Part shown: positions 42,389-51,310 of the stretch, one piece after another
How positions within the stretch are numbered: position 1 is the stretch's first letter
Layout: every line of letters starts with the position of its first letter
Assembly: GCA_023421245.1 (NCBI GenBank)
Contig: JAEZTV010000033.1
Location: 1 to 64,000 of the forward strand
Origin: Bacillota bacterium
GTDB lineage: Bacteria > Bacillota > Clostridia > Oscillospirales > Ruminococcaceae
Direction of reading: 5' to 3'
DNA length: 64,000 nucleotides
The notes under the pieces: model-generated
Databases searched by the model: none
Told to the model about the DNA's origin: nothing
What the model saw: the letters and a program-made list of their open reading frames with translations, nothing else
Position numbers and translations under genes: made by a program

Positions 42389-42479
42389 CTGCTGGTTGCA
42401 AGCCGGAGCCTGCTCTGTAGGTGTCTGTTCTTTGGGTCCATACAAGACACGCCGCAACGGCCTTTTCCCATCATTTTGC

Positions 42480-42508
42480 TTGCCATCACTGCGTGAATCA
42501 TATATAAT
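42480..42508 (+). promoter_or_regulatory. Promoter of the lipoprotein cyclophilin gene
   Basis: TTGCCA (42480-42485) and a perfect TATAAT (42503-42508) with a 17-base spacer, about 80 bases before the ATG. Confidence 0.75.
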
Positions 42509-42588
42509 AATACTTGTGTTTTTAATCTGAAACGCGACAACAATGATAGTTCGGCGGCGGCCATAGCTGTCTGAAAGGGGTCAAGGCA

Positions 42589-43263
42589 ATGAGAAACTTT
42601 CGTGCCGGTATAGCAAGGATGCTCCTTCTTATGGTGGCATCACTATTATTATTTACGGGGTGTGGAGGCAAAATGGTTTTAAAGCAGTATAAAGAGGTTG
42701 GGGCTAACGCTTCTACCGCAACAATCAAAACCTCAATGGGCGATATCAAGGTAGTACTGTTTCCGGAAGAGGCTCCCAAGGCGGTAGAAAACTTTATTGC
42801 ACTTGCAAAAGAGGGCACATATGACGGCGTGCTGTTCCACCGCGTCATCAAGGATTTTATGATACAGACAGGCGACACCGATTTTATGGACGGTTACGGC
42901 GGTAAAAGCACTTGGGGCACACCGTTTGAGGATGAGTTTTCCGACAACCTGTGGAACTTCCGCGGCGCGCTTTCGATGGCAAACTCCGGCGCAAACACAA
43001 ACGGCAGCCAGTTCTTCATTGTGCAGGCTCCCGCCGTTTCCGCAGAGCTGGCCGCACAGATGAAGGCGGCAGGCTTCCCCACTCAGGTGATTGAAAAATA
43101 CGAAGAAAACGGCGGTACCCCCTGGCTTGATAAGAAGCATACCGTCTTTGGCCACGTTACCGAGGGCATGGACGTGGTTGACGCTATTGTAAATGTTAAG
43201 GCCGACCAAAATGACAAGCCGCTTGAGGATGTTACGATTCTTTCGATTGAGGTCGCAAAGTAA
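42589..43263 (+). CDS. Lipoprotein peptidyl-prolyl cis-trans isomerase (cyclophilin type)
   Basis: 224 residues. The N-terminus 'MRNFRAGIARMLLLMVASLLLFTGC' is a lipoprotein signal with the lipobox L-F-T-G-C (Cys25), so the mature protein is anchored outside the membrane. The rest is a cyclophilin: 'VLFHRVIKDFMIQTGD' (catalytic Arg), 'NFRGALSMANSGANTNGSQFFI' (substrate pocket) and 'HTVFGHVTEGMDVVDAI'. An insertion of ~25 residues ('SAELAAQMKAAGFPTQVIEKYEENG') follows the F-F-I-V strand, as in other clostridial extracellular cyclophilins. AAAGGGG precedes the ATG. It likely helps fold secreted proteins. Confidence 0.95.
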   Translation: MRNFRAGIARMLLLMVASLLLFTGCGGKMVLKQYKEVGANASTATIKTSMGDIKVVLFPEEAPKAVENFIALAKEGTYDGVLFHRVIKDFMIQTGDTDFMDGYGGKSTWGTPFEDEFSDNLWNFRGALSMANSGANTNGSQFFIVQAPAVSAELAAQMKAAGFPTQVIEKYEENGGTPWLDKKHTVFGHVTEGMDVVDAIVNVKADQNDKPLEDVTILSIEVAK

Positions 43264-43283
43264 GTACCGCTTAAAAACAAATC

Positions 43284-43325
43284 AAGACCGTGGATGGCGA
43301 GACTCGCCGTCCACGGTCTTTTGTT
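43284..43325 (+). terminator. Terminator of the cyclophilin gene
   Basis: AAGACCGTGGA-GGCGA pairs with TCGCC-TCCACGGTCTT (one mismatch) and ends in TTTTG. Confidence 0.88.
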
Positions 43326-43413
43326 TATTTAAAAGAGAAGGAATACCGAAAGAACAAATGCCAAGAGTAACCGTCATGCGGTTATTATATCACTCAACAG
43401 ATTGACAAGCGGT

Positions 43414-44082
43414 TTACTCTTCGGCCGGCACTACATCCCGAAAGACAGCGCGGTGGGTATTGCTGAGCTTTCGGTCGATGTGGTAGCAGCCATAAAACCA
43501 TTTATTGTATGTACAGCTGCGCATCACACGATCCAAAAACGTATTGAGGGGATTGATGGTATTCTGCCGAATGTTCATGGCGTTCTTTATAGTGGTAGCG
43601 GCCTCGTAGGTTACAACATAGTCCACCGTATAGTCGATATCCGCCAGACGCTTTGCTGCCTGTATAATCTCTTGTGTCGTGGGCAAATCCTCCGGCCATG
43701 AAACTCCAAGCATATCGGCATCGGCGCTCTGCTCGCTCTCGCCGCCGCCCATGGCGAAGATGCGCTTGCCGTCAACGGTAAAAACCTGCCCGCGTTCCAG
43801 CCAATACAACCGCTGACCCAGCCTGCGCACCGTGCCGCCGAACATCTCTTCGCGCGGGTAGGCAGCAAGCAGCTGCCGGTTTTCGTGCACACCATCGATG
43901 AACAATGTCGTAAAGCGGCGCTTGCCAATCCACGTAAGCTGTTTTTGTTCAACCTTACCGCCCTGCCACACAAACCCGAAATCACCGCATATTATCAAAT
44001 AATCCTGCCGCTTTAAGCGCCGAATCGCCCTGCTTTTAAAGCGGTTGATATCGCCGTGCATGTCACCCGTGATATATATCAA
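43414..44082 (-). CDS. Metallophosphoesterase-like protein with altered metal ligands
   Basis: 222 residues from the TTG that follows AGGTGG; a GTG three codons earlier sits on the ribosome site. The first metal motifs are intact ('GDMHGD', 'LIICGDFG'), but the usual G-N-H-(D/E) reads 'DGVHEN', the T-H motif reads 'TYEAA' and the closing G-H-x-H reads 'GCYHIDR'. Thus the active-site Asn and two histidines are lost. The C-terminus is otherwise like that of small bacterial phosphoesterases found near toxin or phage genes. It is either catalytically dead and binding, or in decay; the frame is fully open. Confidence 0.8.
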   Translation of the reverse strand: MIYITGDMHGDINRFKSRAIRRLKRQDYLIICGDFGFVWQGGKVEQKQLTWIGKRRFTTLFIDGVHENRQLLAAYPREEMFGGTVRRLGQRLYWLERGQVFTVDGKRIFAMGGGESEQSADADMLGVSWPEDLPTTQEIIQAAKRLADIDYTVDYVVTYEAATTIKNAMNIRQNTINPLNTFLDRVMRSCTYNKWFYGCYHIDRKLSNTHRAVFRDVVPAEE

Positions 44083-44174
44083 AAAGTCCACCTCACAATA
44101 CTGTCAAACCGCCGCGTCGGATGTAGTACGTGTATAAAACTGCCGCACTCCCGCACATGTCGTATCGGACGGTG

Positions 44175-45470
44175 TTACCTTGTTGCCGCACGGATTGCTT
44201 GTTCAAGGTCTGCAATGATGTCATTTACATCCTCAATGCCGATAGATAGGCGTACCGTATCGGCGGAAATCTCCACCGCGCGCAGCTGCTCATCCGAAAG
44301 CTGACTGTGAGTCGTAGTAGCGGGATGAATTACAAGCGACCGCACATCCCCCACATTTGCCACGTTTGAAATCAGCTTTAGACTGTCGATAAACCGAACG
44401 CCCGCTTCTCTGCCGCCCTTCAGGCCAAAGGTAAACACCGCACCCGCACCATTTGGCATCTGCTTTTTCGCCAGCGCATGGTATGGGTTGCCGGGCAAGC
44501 CGGGATAGTTCACAAATGACACTGCATCGTTTTGCTCCAGATATTGTGCCACCTTCAGTGTGTTATCACAGTGACGCTGCATCCGCAAGGGCAGGGTCTC
44601 GATGCCCTGCAAAATCAAGAACGCGTTAAAGGGCGAAAGACATGCGCCCAGATCGCGCAGTATCAACACACGCAGGCGCGTAATAAAGCCCGCATTGCCG
44701 CAATCGCGTGCGAACACCAGCCCGTGGTAGCTGATATCGGGTGTATTGTACTGGGGAAAGCGCGGATTATCCGCAAAGTTAAAGTTGCCGCTATCCACAA
44801 TAACGCCCGCCATCGAATTACCATGCCCGCCTAAAAACTTGGTAGCGGAGTGGACAATGATATCGGCGCCAAGTGCAATGGGGCGGCACAGGTAAGGTGT
44901 GGTAAAGGTGGAATCGGCAATAACCGGTATGCCGTGGCGGTGACCTATTGCCGCAATCGCCTCAATATCCGCAACATTTGCGTTGGGGTTACCTACCACC
45001 TCAAAAAATAACGCACGCGTTTTGTCGGTGATGGCAGCCTCCCACTCTTCCGGATCATCAGCGTTTACAAATTTAACATTAATGCCAATGTTCTTCAGTG
45101 TAACGCCCAGCAGGTTGATTGCTCCGCCGTAGATGTTGATGGATGATACAATCTCATCGCCCGCGTTTGCAAGGTTGAGTATGGTAGCAAGGATTGCCGC
45201 ATGCCCCGAGGACATGGAAAGTGCCGCAATACCGCCATCCAGTGCTGCGACCCTGCGCTCGAGTGTATCACAGGTTGGGTTCATAATACGGGAGTATATG
45301 TTCCCGCTTGCCTTAAGCTCAAACAATTCGCGCGCATGTTGTGCACTCTCAAACTCGTACGCGGTGGTTTGGTAGATTGGTGTGCTCATTGAATGAGTAT
45401 CACTATCGGGCTGCTGCCCTGCGTGGATGGAAAGGGTGTCAAATCCAAGGTTTGTTAACTGTTCCTTCAT
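44175..45470 (-). CDS. metY: O-acetylhomoserine sulfhydrylase / cysteine synthase
   Basis: 431 residues of the Cys/Met-metabolism PLP family. It makes homocysteine from O-acetylhomoserine and sulfide (direct sulfhydrylation). Hallmarks: 'GFDTLSIHAGQQPD', 'YSRIMNPTCDTLERRVAAL', 'MSSGHAAILATI', 'DSTFTTPYLCRPI', the PLP lysine in 'IIVHSATKFLGGHGNSM', and 'HPATTTHSQLSDEQ'. The length and the loop around residue 230-280 are those of MetY rather than MetB or MetC. The start lies 13 bases after AAAGGA, so the ribosome site is loose. No T-box or SAM riboswitch was recognised upstream. Confidence 0.95.
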   Translation of the reverse strand: MKEQLTNLGFDTLSIHAGQQPDSDTHSMSTPIYQTTAYEFESAQHARELFELKASGNIYSRIMNPTCDTLERRVAALDGGIAALSMSSGHAAILATILNLANAGDEIVSSINIYGGAINLLGVTLKNIGINVKFVNADDPEEWEAAITDKTRALFFEVVGNPNANVADIEAIAAIGHRHGIPVIADSTFTTPYLCRPIALGADIIVHSATKFLGGHGNSMAGVIVDSGNFNFADNPRFPQYNTPDISYHGLVFARDCGNAGFITRLRVLILRDLGACLSPFNAFLILQGIETLPLRMQRHCDNTLKVAQYLEQNDAVSFVNYPGLPGNPYHALAKKQMPNGAGAVFTFGLKGGREAGVRFIDSLKLISNVANVGDVRSLVIHPATTTHSQLSDEQLRAVEISADTVRLSIGIEDVNDIIADLEQAIRAATR

Positions 45471-45672
45471 CGTTTGGTTTCGGTCCTTTCTATTGGGGAT
45501 ATATACTGCATTATTGAAATTCAAAAAAAGGGGGGGATGTATCATTGCTTATTACATCCAGCCGGCGGAAAACCAGTTCTTTTGCAATTTATAGTCAGCT
45601 ACGTGTTTCTTTCACCGGCATAGCAAGTTATCCTTTTTATTTTATATATTCTCTGCTATAATTAAAAAGTGC

Positions 45673-45703
45673 TTGTCAGATTTTTTGCCAATACTTATAT
45701 AAT
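45673..45703 (+). promoter_or_regulatory. Promoter of the D,D-carboxypeptidase gene
   Basis: A perfect -10 TATAAT (45698-45703) with TTGTCA (45673-45678) 19 bases upstream; the spacer is long, so strength is uncertain. Confidence 0.45.
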
Positions 45704-45728
45704 ACACACTTACGGAGTGATTGTCTAC

Positions 45729-47045
45729 ATGCGAAAACTGAGTATGATTGTCTTTTGCATGGTGTTGCTTACAACCCTTGCACCATTTATCAATGTCTAT
45801 GCGGAGTATACACCACCCTTTGAGGTATCCGCCGAGGCGGTATATGTTGTAAACCTTGATACCGATACCGTAGTGTACGAAAAAAACTCAAATAAAAAGA
45901 TGTACCCCGCCTCGCTGACCAAGCTGATGACCACTATTCTTGCATTTGAAAACACGGATGATATTGATAGCACGATGGTGCGTTGCGGTGCCGCCGTGTG
46001 GGATGAATTTTTGGGCCTGAATGTATCGCACGCAGGCATTATTCCCGGCGAGGAACGGTCGATGCGCGATTTAATATACTGCATGCTGCTGCCTTCCGCG
46101 AATGAGGCGGCCAGCATTGTCGCTACACATATCGGCGGTTCGCGTTCCGATTTTGTCGCGATGATGAACGAAAAGGCGGCGGAGCTTGGTGCTGTAAGCA
46201 CGCATTATGTAAATCCCCACGGGCTGCACGATGACGACCAGTATACCACCGCGCAGGATATATACCTCATTACCAAGTACGCTATGCAGATACCCGGGTT
46301 TATGGATATTGCGTCCACCTCTTCGTACACACTTGAGCCTTCCAACAAGCGCGGCAAAGAGTATATTAACACCACCAACCGGATGCAGGTTCAGGGCTCT
46401 GATGTATACTACCAGTATATTCGCGGCATAAAAACAGGCACCACCGACGAAGCCGGCCGTTGTTTTGTTTCGACTGCCACCAAAGATGGCTATACCTACA
46501 TGATTGTTTTGCTGGGCGCTCCCTATGACAGGGCGCTTACCGGTGTTGCTGATAATAAGTCATTTTCCGACACACGGCAGCTATACCAGTGGGCATTTGA
46601 TTCTTTTGAGGTCAAAGAGCTGCTTAACAACGAGCAACCGATTGCAGAGATTCCCCTGAAGCTGAACTGGGATAGGGATTACCTGCATCTGCGGCCCGAG
46701 AGCGGCTTTACTGCACTCGTGCCCAAAACAGTGAGCGAGGGTGATGTTATTCAGCGCTTTAACCTGCCCGGTTTTATCAATGCTCCGGTGCAAAAGGGTG
46801 ATGTTATCGGTACCGTAGAGCTTATGGTAATGGGCACGCGGGTGGGCAGCATAAACCTGCTGGCAGAGGAGAGTGCCGCGCGCAGCGACGTGCTGTACTG
46901 GTATGAAATTCTTAAGGCCGCTACCAAAACAGTGTGGTTTTATATTGGCATTGCGGTATTTGTCCTACTGCTGATTATAATGGTTGTCGGCTCGGTTATC
47001 GCAAGCCGCCGCAGCCGTGCGGCGAGGTTTCGTACGCGGCGTTAA
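45729..47045 (+). CDS. D-alanyl-D-alanine carboxypeptidase (PBP5/DacF type)
   Basis: 438 residues. A signal peptide (~1-25, 'MIVFCMVLLTTLAPFINVYA') leads to an S11 peptidase domain with the three penicillin-binding motifs: S62-L-T-K, S-A-N ('LPSANEAAS', ~123) and K-T-G ('IRGIKTGTTDEAG', ~236). A PBP5 C-terminal beta domain follows, and near the end there is a membrane helix ('VWFYIGIAVFVLLLIIMVVG') with a basic tail, so it is anchored by a helix rather than an amphipathic peptide. It trims the terminal D-Ala of peptidoglycan stems. The ATG follows GGAGTGA. Its stop codon sits in a 21-bp inverted repeat. Confidence 0.95.
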   Translation: MRKLSMIVFCMVLLTTLAPFINVYAEYTPPFEVSAEAVYVVNLDTDTVVYEKNSNKKMYPASLTKLMTTILAFENTDDIDSTMVRCGAAVWDEFLGLNVSHAGIIPGEERSMRDLIYCMLLPSANEAASIVATHIGGSRSDFVAMMNEKAAELGAVSTHYVNPHGLHDDDQYTTAQDIYLITKYAMQIPGFMDIASTSSYTLEPSNKRGKEYINTTNRMQVQGSDVYYQYIRGIKTGTTDEAGRCFVSTATKDGYTYMIVLLGAPYDRALTGVADNKSFSDTRQLYQWAFDSFEVKELLNNEQPIAEIPLKLNWDRDYLHLRPESGFTALVPKTVSEGDVIQRFNLPGFINAPVQKGDVIGTVELMVMGTRVGSINLLAEESAARSDVLYWYEILKAATKTVWFYIGIAVFVLLLIIMVVGSVIASRRSRAARFRTRR

Positions 47046-47076
47046 GCGGTGCATCTGCACCGCTTAACGCCGCGTA
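47033..47076. repeat. 21-bp perfect inverted repeat over the carboxypeptidase stop
   Basis: Arms 47033-47053 and 47056-47076 are perfect complements with a two-base centre. The left arm contains the last codons and the TAA. No T-run follows, so it is not an ordinary terminator; the real one is at 47095-47142. Confidence 0.8.
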
Positions 47077-47094
47077 TGGTAATGAGCGTAATCG

Positions 47095-47142
47095 AAAAAA
47101 CAGAGCAGGTCTTACGGTTGACTTGCTCTGTTTTATCATTTA
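47095..47142. terminator. Bidirectional terminator
   Basis: AAAACAGAGCA-GTC pairs with GAC-TGCTCTGTTTT (one mismatch), T-runs on both sides; it separates the carboxypeptidase gene from the convergent diguanylate cyclase gene. Confidence 0.85.
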
Positions 47143-47156
47143 AACTCAATCGTTCG

Positions 47157-48281
47157 TTATATAACGCACTTTGCGCCGTCTATGGCAACACAATTTTTAC
47201 CGGAGCTCTTTGCAACATATAGGTTTTTATCTGCGCGATCAAGCATCGTTTGCACGGTATCCCCCTTGCTATAGCAAGCAATGCCAAAGCTGCAGGTAAC
47301 ACGGATGCTTTCTTCAAAAATAAGCTCGTCAATCGTTCGGCAGAACTTGTCCGAAAACTCTATGCAGCTATCTTGTGAAAAGCCAGGGAACAGGATGATA
47401 AACTCCTCACCGCCCCAACGGTACATCGAGTATTCCTCCTGAAGCAGTCCCTTAATCTGACCAACGATTTCAAGCAGAACCTTGTCACCTGCAAGGTGGC
47501 CGTATGTATCGTTGATTATTTTGAAATCATCGATGTCAAACAGGACGATACCAAAATCATCCCCCGCGCTTTCAGCTTCTGCTATCCGACGGCTTAAATC
47601 GCATTGCAACGTATCGCGGTTAAACAAGCCGGTCATCGAGTCGGTTTTTGACAGAATCTCAAGCTGACGGCCGTTAAGATACAGCATGCGGCGCTGTGCC
47701 TCATTCTTGTAGGTGCTGACGGCACGCAGAACCAGTACCAGCGTTGTAAACACAATGGCCGCCGCCAATTCGTTTGAACGAAGATCGCTGTGCGCAAGGC
47801 TGGTGATTATGAAAAACGCAACCGCTATCAGGATCGATGAAGCTACCTTGGAAACCCAACGGTTTGTTATCATAAATGCCACCAACATAAGCACCATCAG
47901 CCCCATGGTCTGAATCATGAAATTGGGACTTTCATAACTGACGCAGATGAAACACAATAAGATTGCAGTAATAAAAAACACAAGGTTGTACAAAAAAAAG
48001 AATAACTCGTACCGTTTGGAGACGCTCAGCACCCAGTACAAGCCAAACGCAGCCAAACATACCAGTGTACGATTTGCAAGAATAAATAATATCGTAGCCG
48101 CATTGCTGTTAGTAATGTAATCTGCAATAATGAACAGAAAAAACAATATGCCAAGAGAGAATGACAACATCCGCATATAGGCAAGGGACTGAATTATCTG
48201 AGCGCGTTGATATTCCTGTTCCAGCATTCGGTCTTCGAACTCATGCAGCCGATTCATCTTTCCGTTTAGCGGGATTCTCAT
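47157..48281 (-). CDS. Membrane diguanylate cyclase (GGDEF)
   Basis: 374 residues. Residues ~35-195 contain six or so hydrophobic helices (an integral membrane sensor of unknown kind), followed by a linker and a GGDEF domain from ~210. The active site reads G-G-E-E-F near residue 290 ('YRWGGEEFIILFPG'); 'DSMTGLFNRDTL' and 'FDIDDFKIINDTYGHLAGD' complete it. The residues normally forming the inhibitory R-x-x-D I-site nine to six places earlier are Q-x-x-Y, so product inhibition at that site is unlikely. The ATG at 48281 lies nine bases after GAGG; a TTG seven codons earlier is an unlikely start. Confidence 0.93.
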   Translation of the reverse strand: MRIPLNGKMNRLHEFEDRMLEQEYQRAQIIQSLAYMRMLSFSLGILFFLFIIADYITNSNAATILFILANRTLVCLAAFGLYWVLSVSKRYELFFFLYNLVFFITAILLCFICVSYESPNFMIQTMGLMVLMLVAFMITNRWVSKVASSILIAVAFFIITSLAHSDLRSNELAAAIVFTTLVLVLRAVSTYKNEAQRRMLYLNGRQLEILSKTDSMTGLFNRDTLQCDLSRRIAEAESAGDDFGIVLFDIDDFKIINDTYGHLAGDKVLLEIVGQIKGLLQEEYSMYRWGGEEFIILFPGFSQDSCIEFSDKFCRTIDELIFEESIRVTCSFGIACYSKGDTVQTMLDRADKNLYVAKSSGKNCVAIDGAKCVI

Positions 48282-48458
48282 TACCTTGCGCCTCAATTCC
48301 AATCAGTTGTGAAAATGTGAATTTTGCAATATACTATTATATAATACCATATTATTTCCGTTAATACAATAAATAGGCGGAGGAGTTTCGCTTCATTTTT
48401 CGATAATTTTGCAGCAATGCGGGCGGCATACGGCGGGCTCATCGTACCACAATAGCAC

Positions 48459-48492
48459 AAAACACGCGAACGAGTACTCGTTCGCGTGTTTT
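48459..48492 (-). terminator. Terminator of the rimP-pnp operon
   Basis: A 17-bp perfect palindrome arm pair (AAAACACGCGAACGAGT with its complement) ends in TTTT on the minus strand, 25 bases after the pnp stop. Confidence 0.88.
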
Positions 48493-48517
48493 ATTATGGT
48501 ATAGAACCGGATGCAGA

Positions 48518-50626
48518 TTATTCTTTATTCTCTTTTTTTGCCGCAATCTCCTGCAGTGCATCGCGGCGGGAGAGGTTAACGCGGCCCTGTGCGTCGATCT
48601 CGGTGACCTTAACGACCACCTCGTCGCCCACGGAAACGACATCTTCCACCTTCTCTACGCGCTTGGTATCAAGCTTAGAGATGTGAACAAGGCCTTCCTT
48701 GCCGGGGGCAATTTCGACAAATGCGCCGAAGTTCATCAGGCGGGTTACCTTGCCCTTGTACAGAGCACCGACCTCGGGGTCCATAACAATCGTCTGAATC
48801 ACGCGGATTGCGCGACGCGCATTGTCGATATTAATGGAGGAAACATATACATTTCCATCCTCCTCCACATCGATCTTAACCTCGCATTCGGCACAGATCT
48901 TCTGAATTACCTTACCGCCTTGACCGATAACATCACGGATCTTATCGACGTCGATCTTGATGGTCAGCATCTTGGGCGCATATTTGGAAAGCTCCGCGCG
49001 GGGTGTTGCAATCGCCTTTGCCATAACCTCATCAAGGATATAAATGCGTCCCTTACGGCATTTCTCTAGCGCTTCGGCAATAATTTCGGGGGTAAGCCCG
49101 TCGTTTTTAATATCAACCTGAATGGCAGTAATGCCCTTATGGGTGCCGCCTACCTTAAAGTCCATATCACCAAAGAAGTCCTCAAGGCCCTGAATGTCCA
49201 CCATCGTCATAAAACGGTCGCCCTCGGTAATCAAGCCGCACGAGATGCCCGCAACGGGTGCCTTAATCGGCACACCGGCATCCATCAAGGAAAGGGTGGA
49301 TGCACAGATTGCACCCTGTGAGGTGGAGCCGTTTGAGGACAGTACCTCAGAAACCAGACGAAATGCATAGGGGAACTCCTCTACCGAGGGAATTACCGGC
49401 TCAAGCGCACGCTCCGCAAGCGCACCGTGGCCAATCTCGCGGCGTCCGGGGCCGCGGCTGGGACGTGTTTCACCCACCGAGTAGGACGGGAAATTGTACT
49501 GGTGCATATAGCGCTTGCTTTCCGCTTCATCGATGCCGTCAAGAATCTGCGCGTCTCTTACCTGACCGAGCGTGGTAACGGTAAGCACCTGCGTCTGGCC
49601 TCTGGAAAACAGACCGGAGCCGTGTACACGGGGCAAAAGGCCTACCTCGGCGGAAAGCGTGCGAATCTCATCGATGCCTCTACCGTCTACGCGCTTGCCT
49701 TCATCGAGCAGCCAGCGGCGCACAACATATTTTTGCAGCTTGTACAACGCCTCGGGAATCTGCGCTGCAAGTTCGGGATACTCCTCGGTAAACTTTTCGG
49801 TAACCTCATCGGCAACGGGAGCAAAACGTGCATCGCGCACATTCTTATCGTCGGTATCGAGCGCGTATTTAACCTTATCGATTGCAAACGCCTTGATGGC
49901 CTCGAACAGGCCAGGGTCTACCTCCATCGATTCAAACGCAAACTTGGGCTTGCCAATCTCTGAAACGATGCTGTCAATGAAGCCGATAAACTCTTTTATC
50001 TCGGCATGGGCTTTTGTAATCCCTTCGAGCATAACCTCTTCAGAGACCTCGTTTGCGGCCGCTTCAATCATAACGACCTTTTCACGCGTGGCGGATACGG
50101 TGACAAGCATGTCGCCGTTGTGGCGCTGCTCGGAGTTTGGGTTGAGCACGATTTCACCGTCTACATACCCTACGTTTACACCGCCGATGGGGCCTGCCCA
50201 TGGGATGTCCGAGATTGAAATTGCAATCGATGCGCCGACCATGCCGACGATCTCAGGCGAATAATCGGGGTCTGTGCTCAGCACGGTCATAACAACCGAC
50301 ACATCGTTGCGCATATCATTCGGGAACAGCGGACGAATGGGGCGGTCAACAAGACGCGAGGCAAGAATTGCTCTGTCGCTTGGCCTGCCTTCACGCTTTA
50401 AAAAGGAGCCGGGGATACGGCCAACCGAGTAGAGCTTTTCTTCAAAATCCACCGATAGGGGGAAGAAATCTATACCGTCGCGGGGCTTCTGCGAAGCGGT
50501 TACGTTGCACAGCACTACCGTCTCGCCGTAACGCACCATGCACGAGCCGTTGGAAAGTCCGCACATCTTGCCGGTTTCCACCAACAAAGGTCTGCCTGCA
50601 AAGGTTGTCTCAAAGGTTCTAAACAT
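48518..50626 (-). CDS. pnp: Polynucleotide phosphorylase
   Basis: 702 residues, standard PNPase: two RNase PH domains (1-~215 and ~310-540), a KH domain ('DVIGQGGKVIQKICAE', ~565) and an S1 domain ('GALYKGKVTRLMNFGAFVEI', ~615-690). It degrades RNA 3' to 5' with phosphate. Typical motifs are 'GSCMVRYGETVVLC', 'FPNDMRNDVSVVMTVLS', 'GSGLFSRGQTQVL' and 'GRREIGHGALAERAL'. It is the last gene of the operon, 180 bases after rpsO, and a long perfect hairpin lies in that gap. Confidence 0.98.
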   Translation of the reverse strand: MFRTFETTFAGRPLLVETGKMCGLSNGSCMVRYGETVVLCNVTASQKPRDGIDFFPLSVDFEEKLYSVGRIPGSFLKREGRPSDRAILASRLVDRPIRPLFPNDMRNDVSVVMTVLSTDPDYSPEIVGMVGASIAISISDIPWAGPIGGVNVGYVDGEIVLNPNSEQRHNGDMLVTVSATREKVVMIEAAANEVSEEVMLEGITKAHAEIKEFIGFIDSIVSEIGKPKFAFESMEVDPGLFEAIKAFAIDKVKYALDTDDKNVRDARFAPVADEVTEKFTEEYPELAAQIPEALYKLQKYVVRRWLLDEGKRVDGRGIDEIRTLSAEVGLLPRVHGSGLFSRGQTQVLTVTTLGQVRDAQILDGIDEAESKRYMHQYNFPSYSVGETRPSRGPGRREIGHGALAERALEPVIPSVEEFPYAFRLVSEVLSSNGSTSQGAICASTLSLMDAGVPIKAPVAGISCGLITEGDRFMTMVDIQGLEDFFGDMDFKVGGTHKGITAIQVDIKNDGLTPEIIAEALEKCRKGRIYILDEVMAKAIATPRAELSKYAPKMLTIKIDVDKIRDVIGQGGKVIQKICAECEVKIDVEEDGNVYVSSINIDNARRAIRVIQTIVMDPEVGALYKGKVTRLMNFGAFVEIAPGKEGLVHISKLDTKRVEKVEDVVSVGDEVVVKVTEIDAQGRVNLSRRDALQEIAAKKENKE

Positions 50627-50770
50627 ATGCTACCTCCATTTATCATTATGTAAAAATTCTATTGTTATGGGGCAGCCGCGGTTTAGCAATAAATCCGATG
50701 CTTCGGCACGACTTGTCAAAGCACCCGATTCACTGCTAAAACCCGGCAGCAAAACCCACATCAAGCGTCT

Positions 50771-50800
50771 AAAGGCAGGCGGAATATTCCGCCTGCCTTC
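50771..50800 (-). promoter_or_regulatory. Perfect hairpin between rpsO and pnp
   Basis: A ~28-bp palindrome (AAGGCAGGCGGAAT and its complement, no unpaired loop) begins about 10 bases after the rpsO stop on the minus strand. It has no T-run. It is at the same place as the RNase III-cleaved stem that allows PNPase autocontrol in enteric bacteria; whether the role is shared is unknown. Confidence 0.6.
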
Positions 50801-50809
50801 CATTGTCTT

Positions 50810-51073
50810 TTACTTACGAAGACCCAGCTTCTTAATAATCTCGCGGTATCTCTCAACATCCTTCTTCATCAGGTAGTTAAGCAGATTACGGCGGCGGCCA
50901 ACCATCTTCAGCAGGCCTCTGCGAGAATGGTGATCCTTCTTGTGCTCCTTCAGATGCTCGGTGAGGTCGTTAATCCTCTGTGTAAGAATTGCAATCTGCA
51001 CCTCCGGCGAACCGGTATCGCCTTCGTGCTTTGCGTTGTCGATAATGATTTTCGTTTTCTGCTCTTTCAGCAT
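50810..51073 (-). CDS. rpsO: 30S ribosomal protein S15
   Basis: 87 residues, nearly the universal length of 88. 'HEGDTGSPEVQIAILTQRINDLTEHLKEHKKDHHSRRGLLKMVGRRRNLLNYL' (key parts 'TGSPEVQ', 'HKKDHHSRRGL') identifies S15, which binds 16S rRNA helices 20-22 early in 30S assembly. It has its own promoter (51222-51250) inside the larger operon, and a ~150-base leader with a CCTC/GAGG hairpin that may be a regulatory site for S15. Confidence 0.98.
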   Translation of the reverse strand: MLKEQKTKIIIDNAKHEGDTGSPEVQIAILTQRINDLTEHLKEHKKDHHSRRGLLKMVGRRRNLLNYLMKKDVERYREIIKKLGLRK

Positions 51074-51221
51074 TTGGTTTACACCCCTTATAATATCTCC
51101 CTTATCGCAGCAGCGGGTGGGGCAAACTCCTCAAACGAGGCTTGATCCCTGAGCCGAGAAAAGGGTATTTCGTATGCAGAACCCACATAAAAACAGCATA
51201 GGTATGCATACCACGGGGCTT

Positions 51222-51250
51222 ATTATAGCATACCCAAATAATTATGTAAA
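51222..51250 (-). promoter_or_regulatory. Internal promoter of rpsO
   Basis: On the minus strand TTTACA (51245-51250) and a perfect TATAAT (51222-51227) with a 17-base spacer, lying between ribF and rpsO. Confidence 0.75.
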
Positions 51251-51310
51251 TACCCCCACCTGGATATTTACAGGTGGTGCGTGGTTACAAAACAATCAAT
51301 CCCCTGCCCG

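Noticed and set aside
42267..42530. 87-codon plus-strand frame over the ncRNA terminator
   Set aside because: It reads through a perfect terminator and the cyclophilin promoter; no coding features.
45471..45660. SAM riboswitch or T-box before metY
   Set aside because: No conserved core of either class was found on the minus strand.
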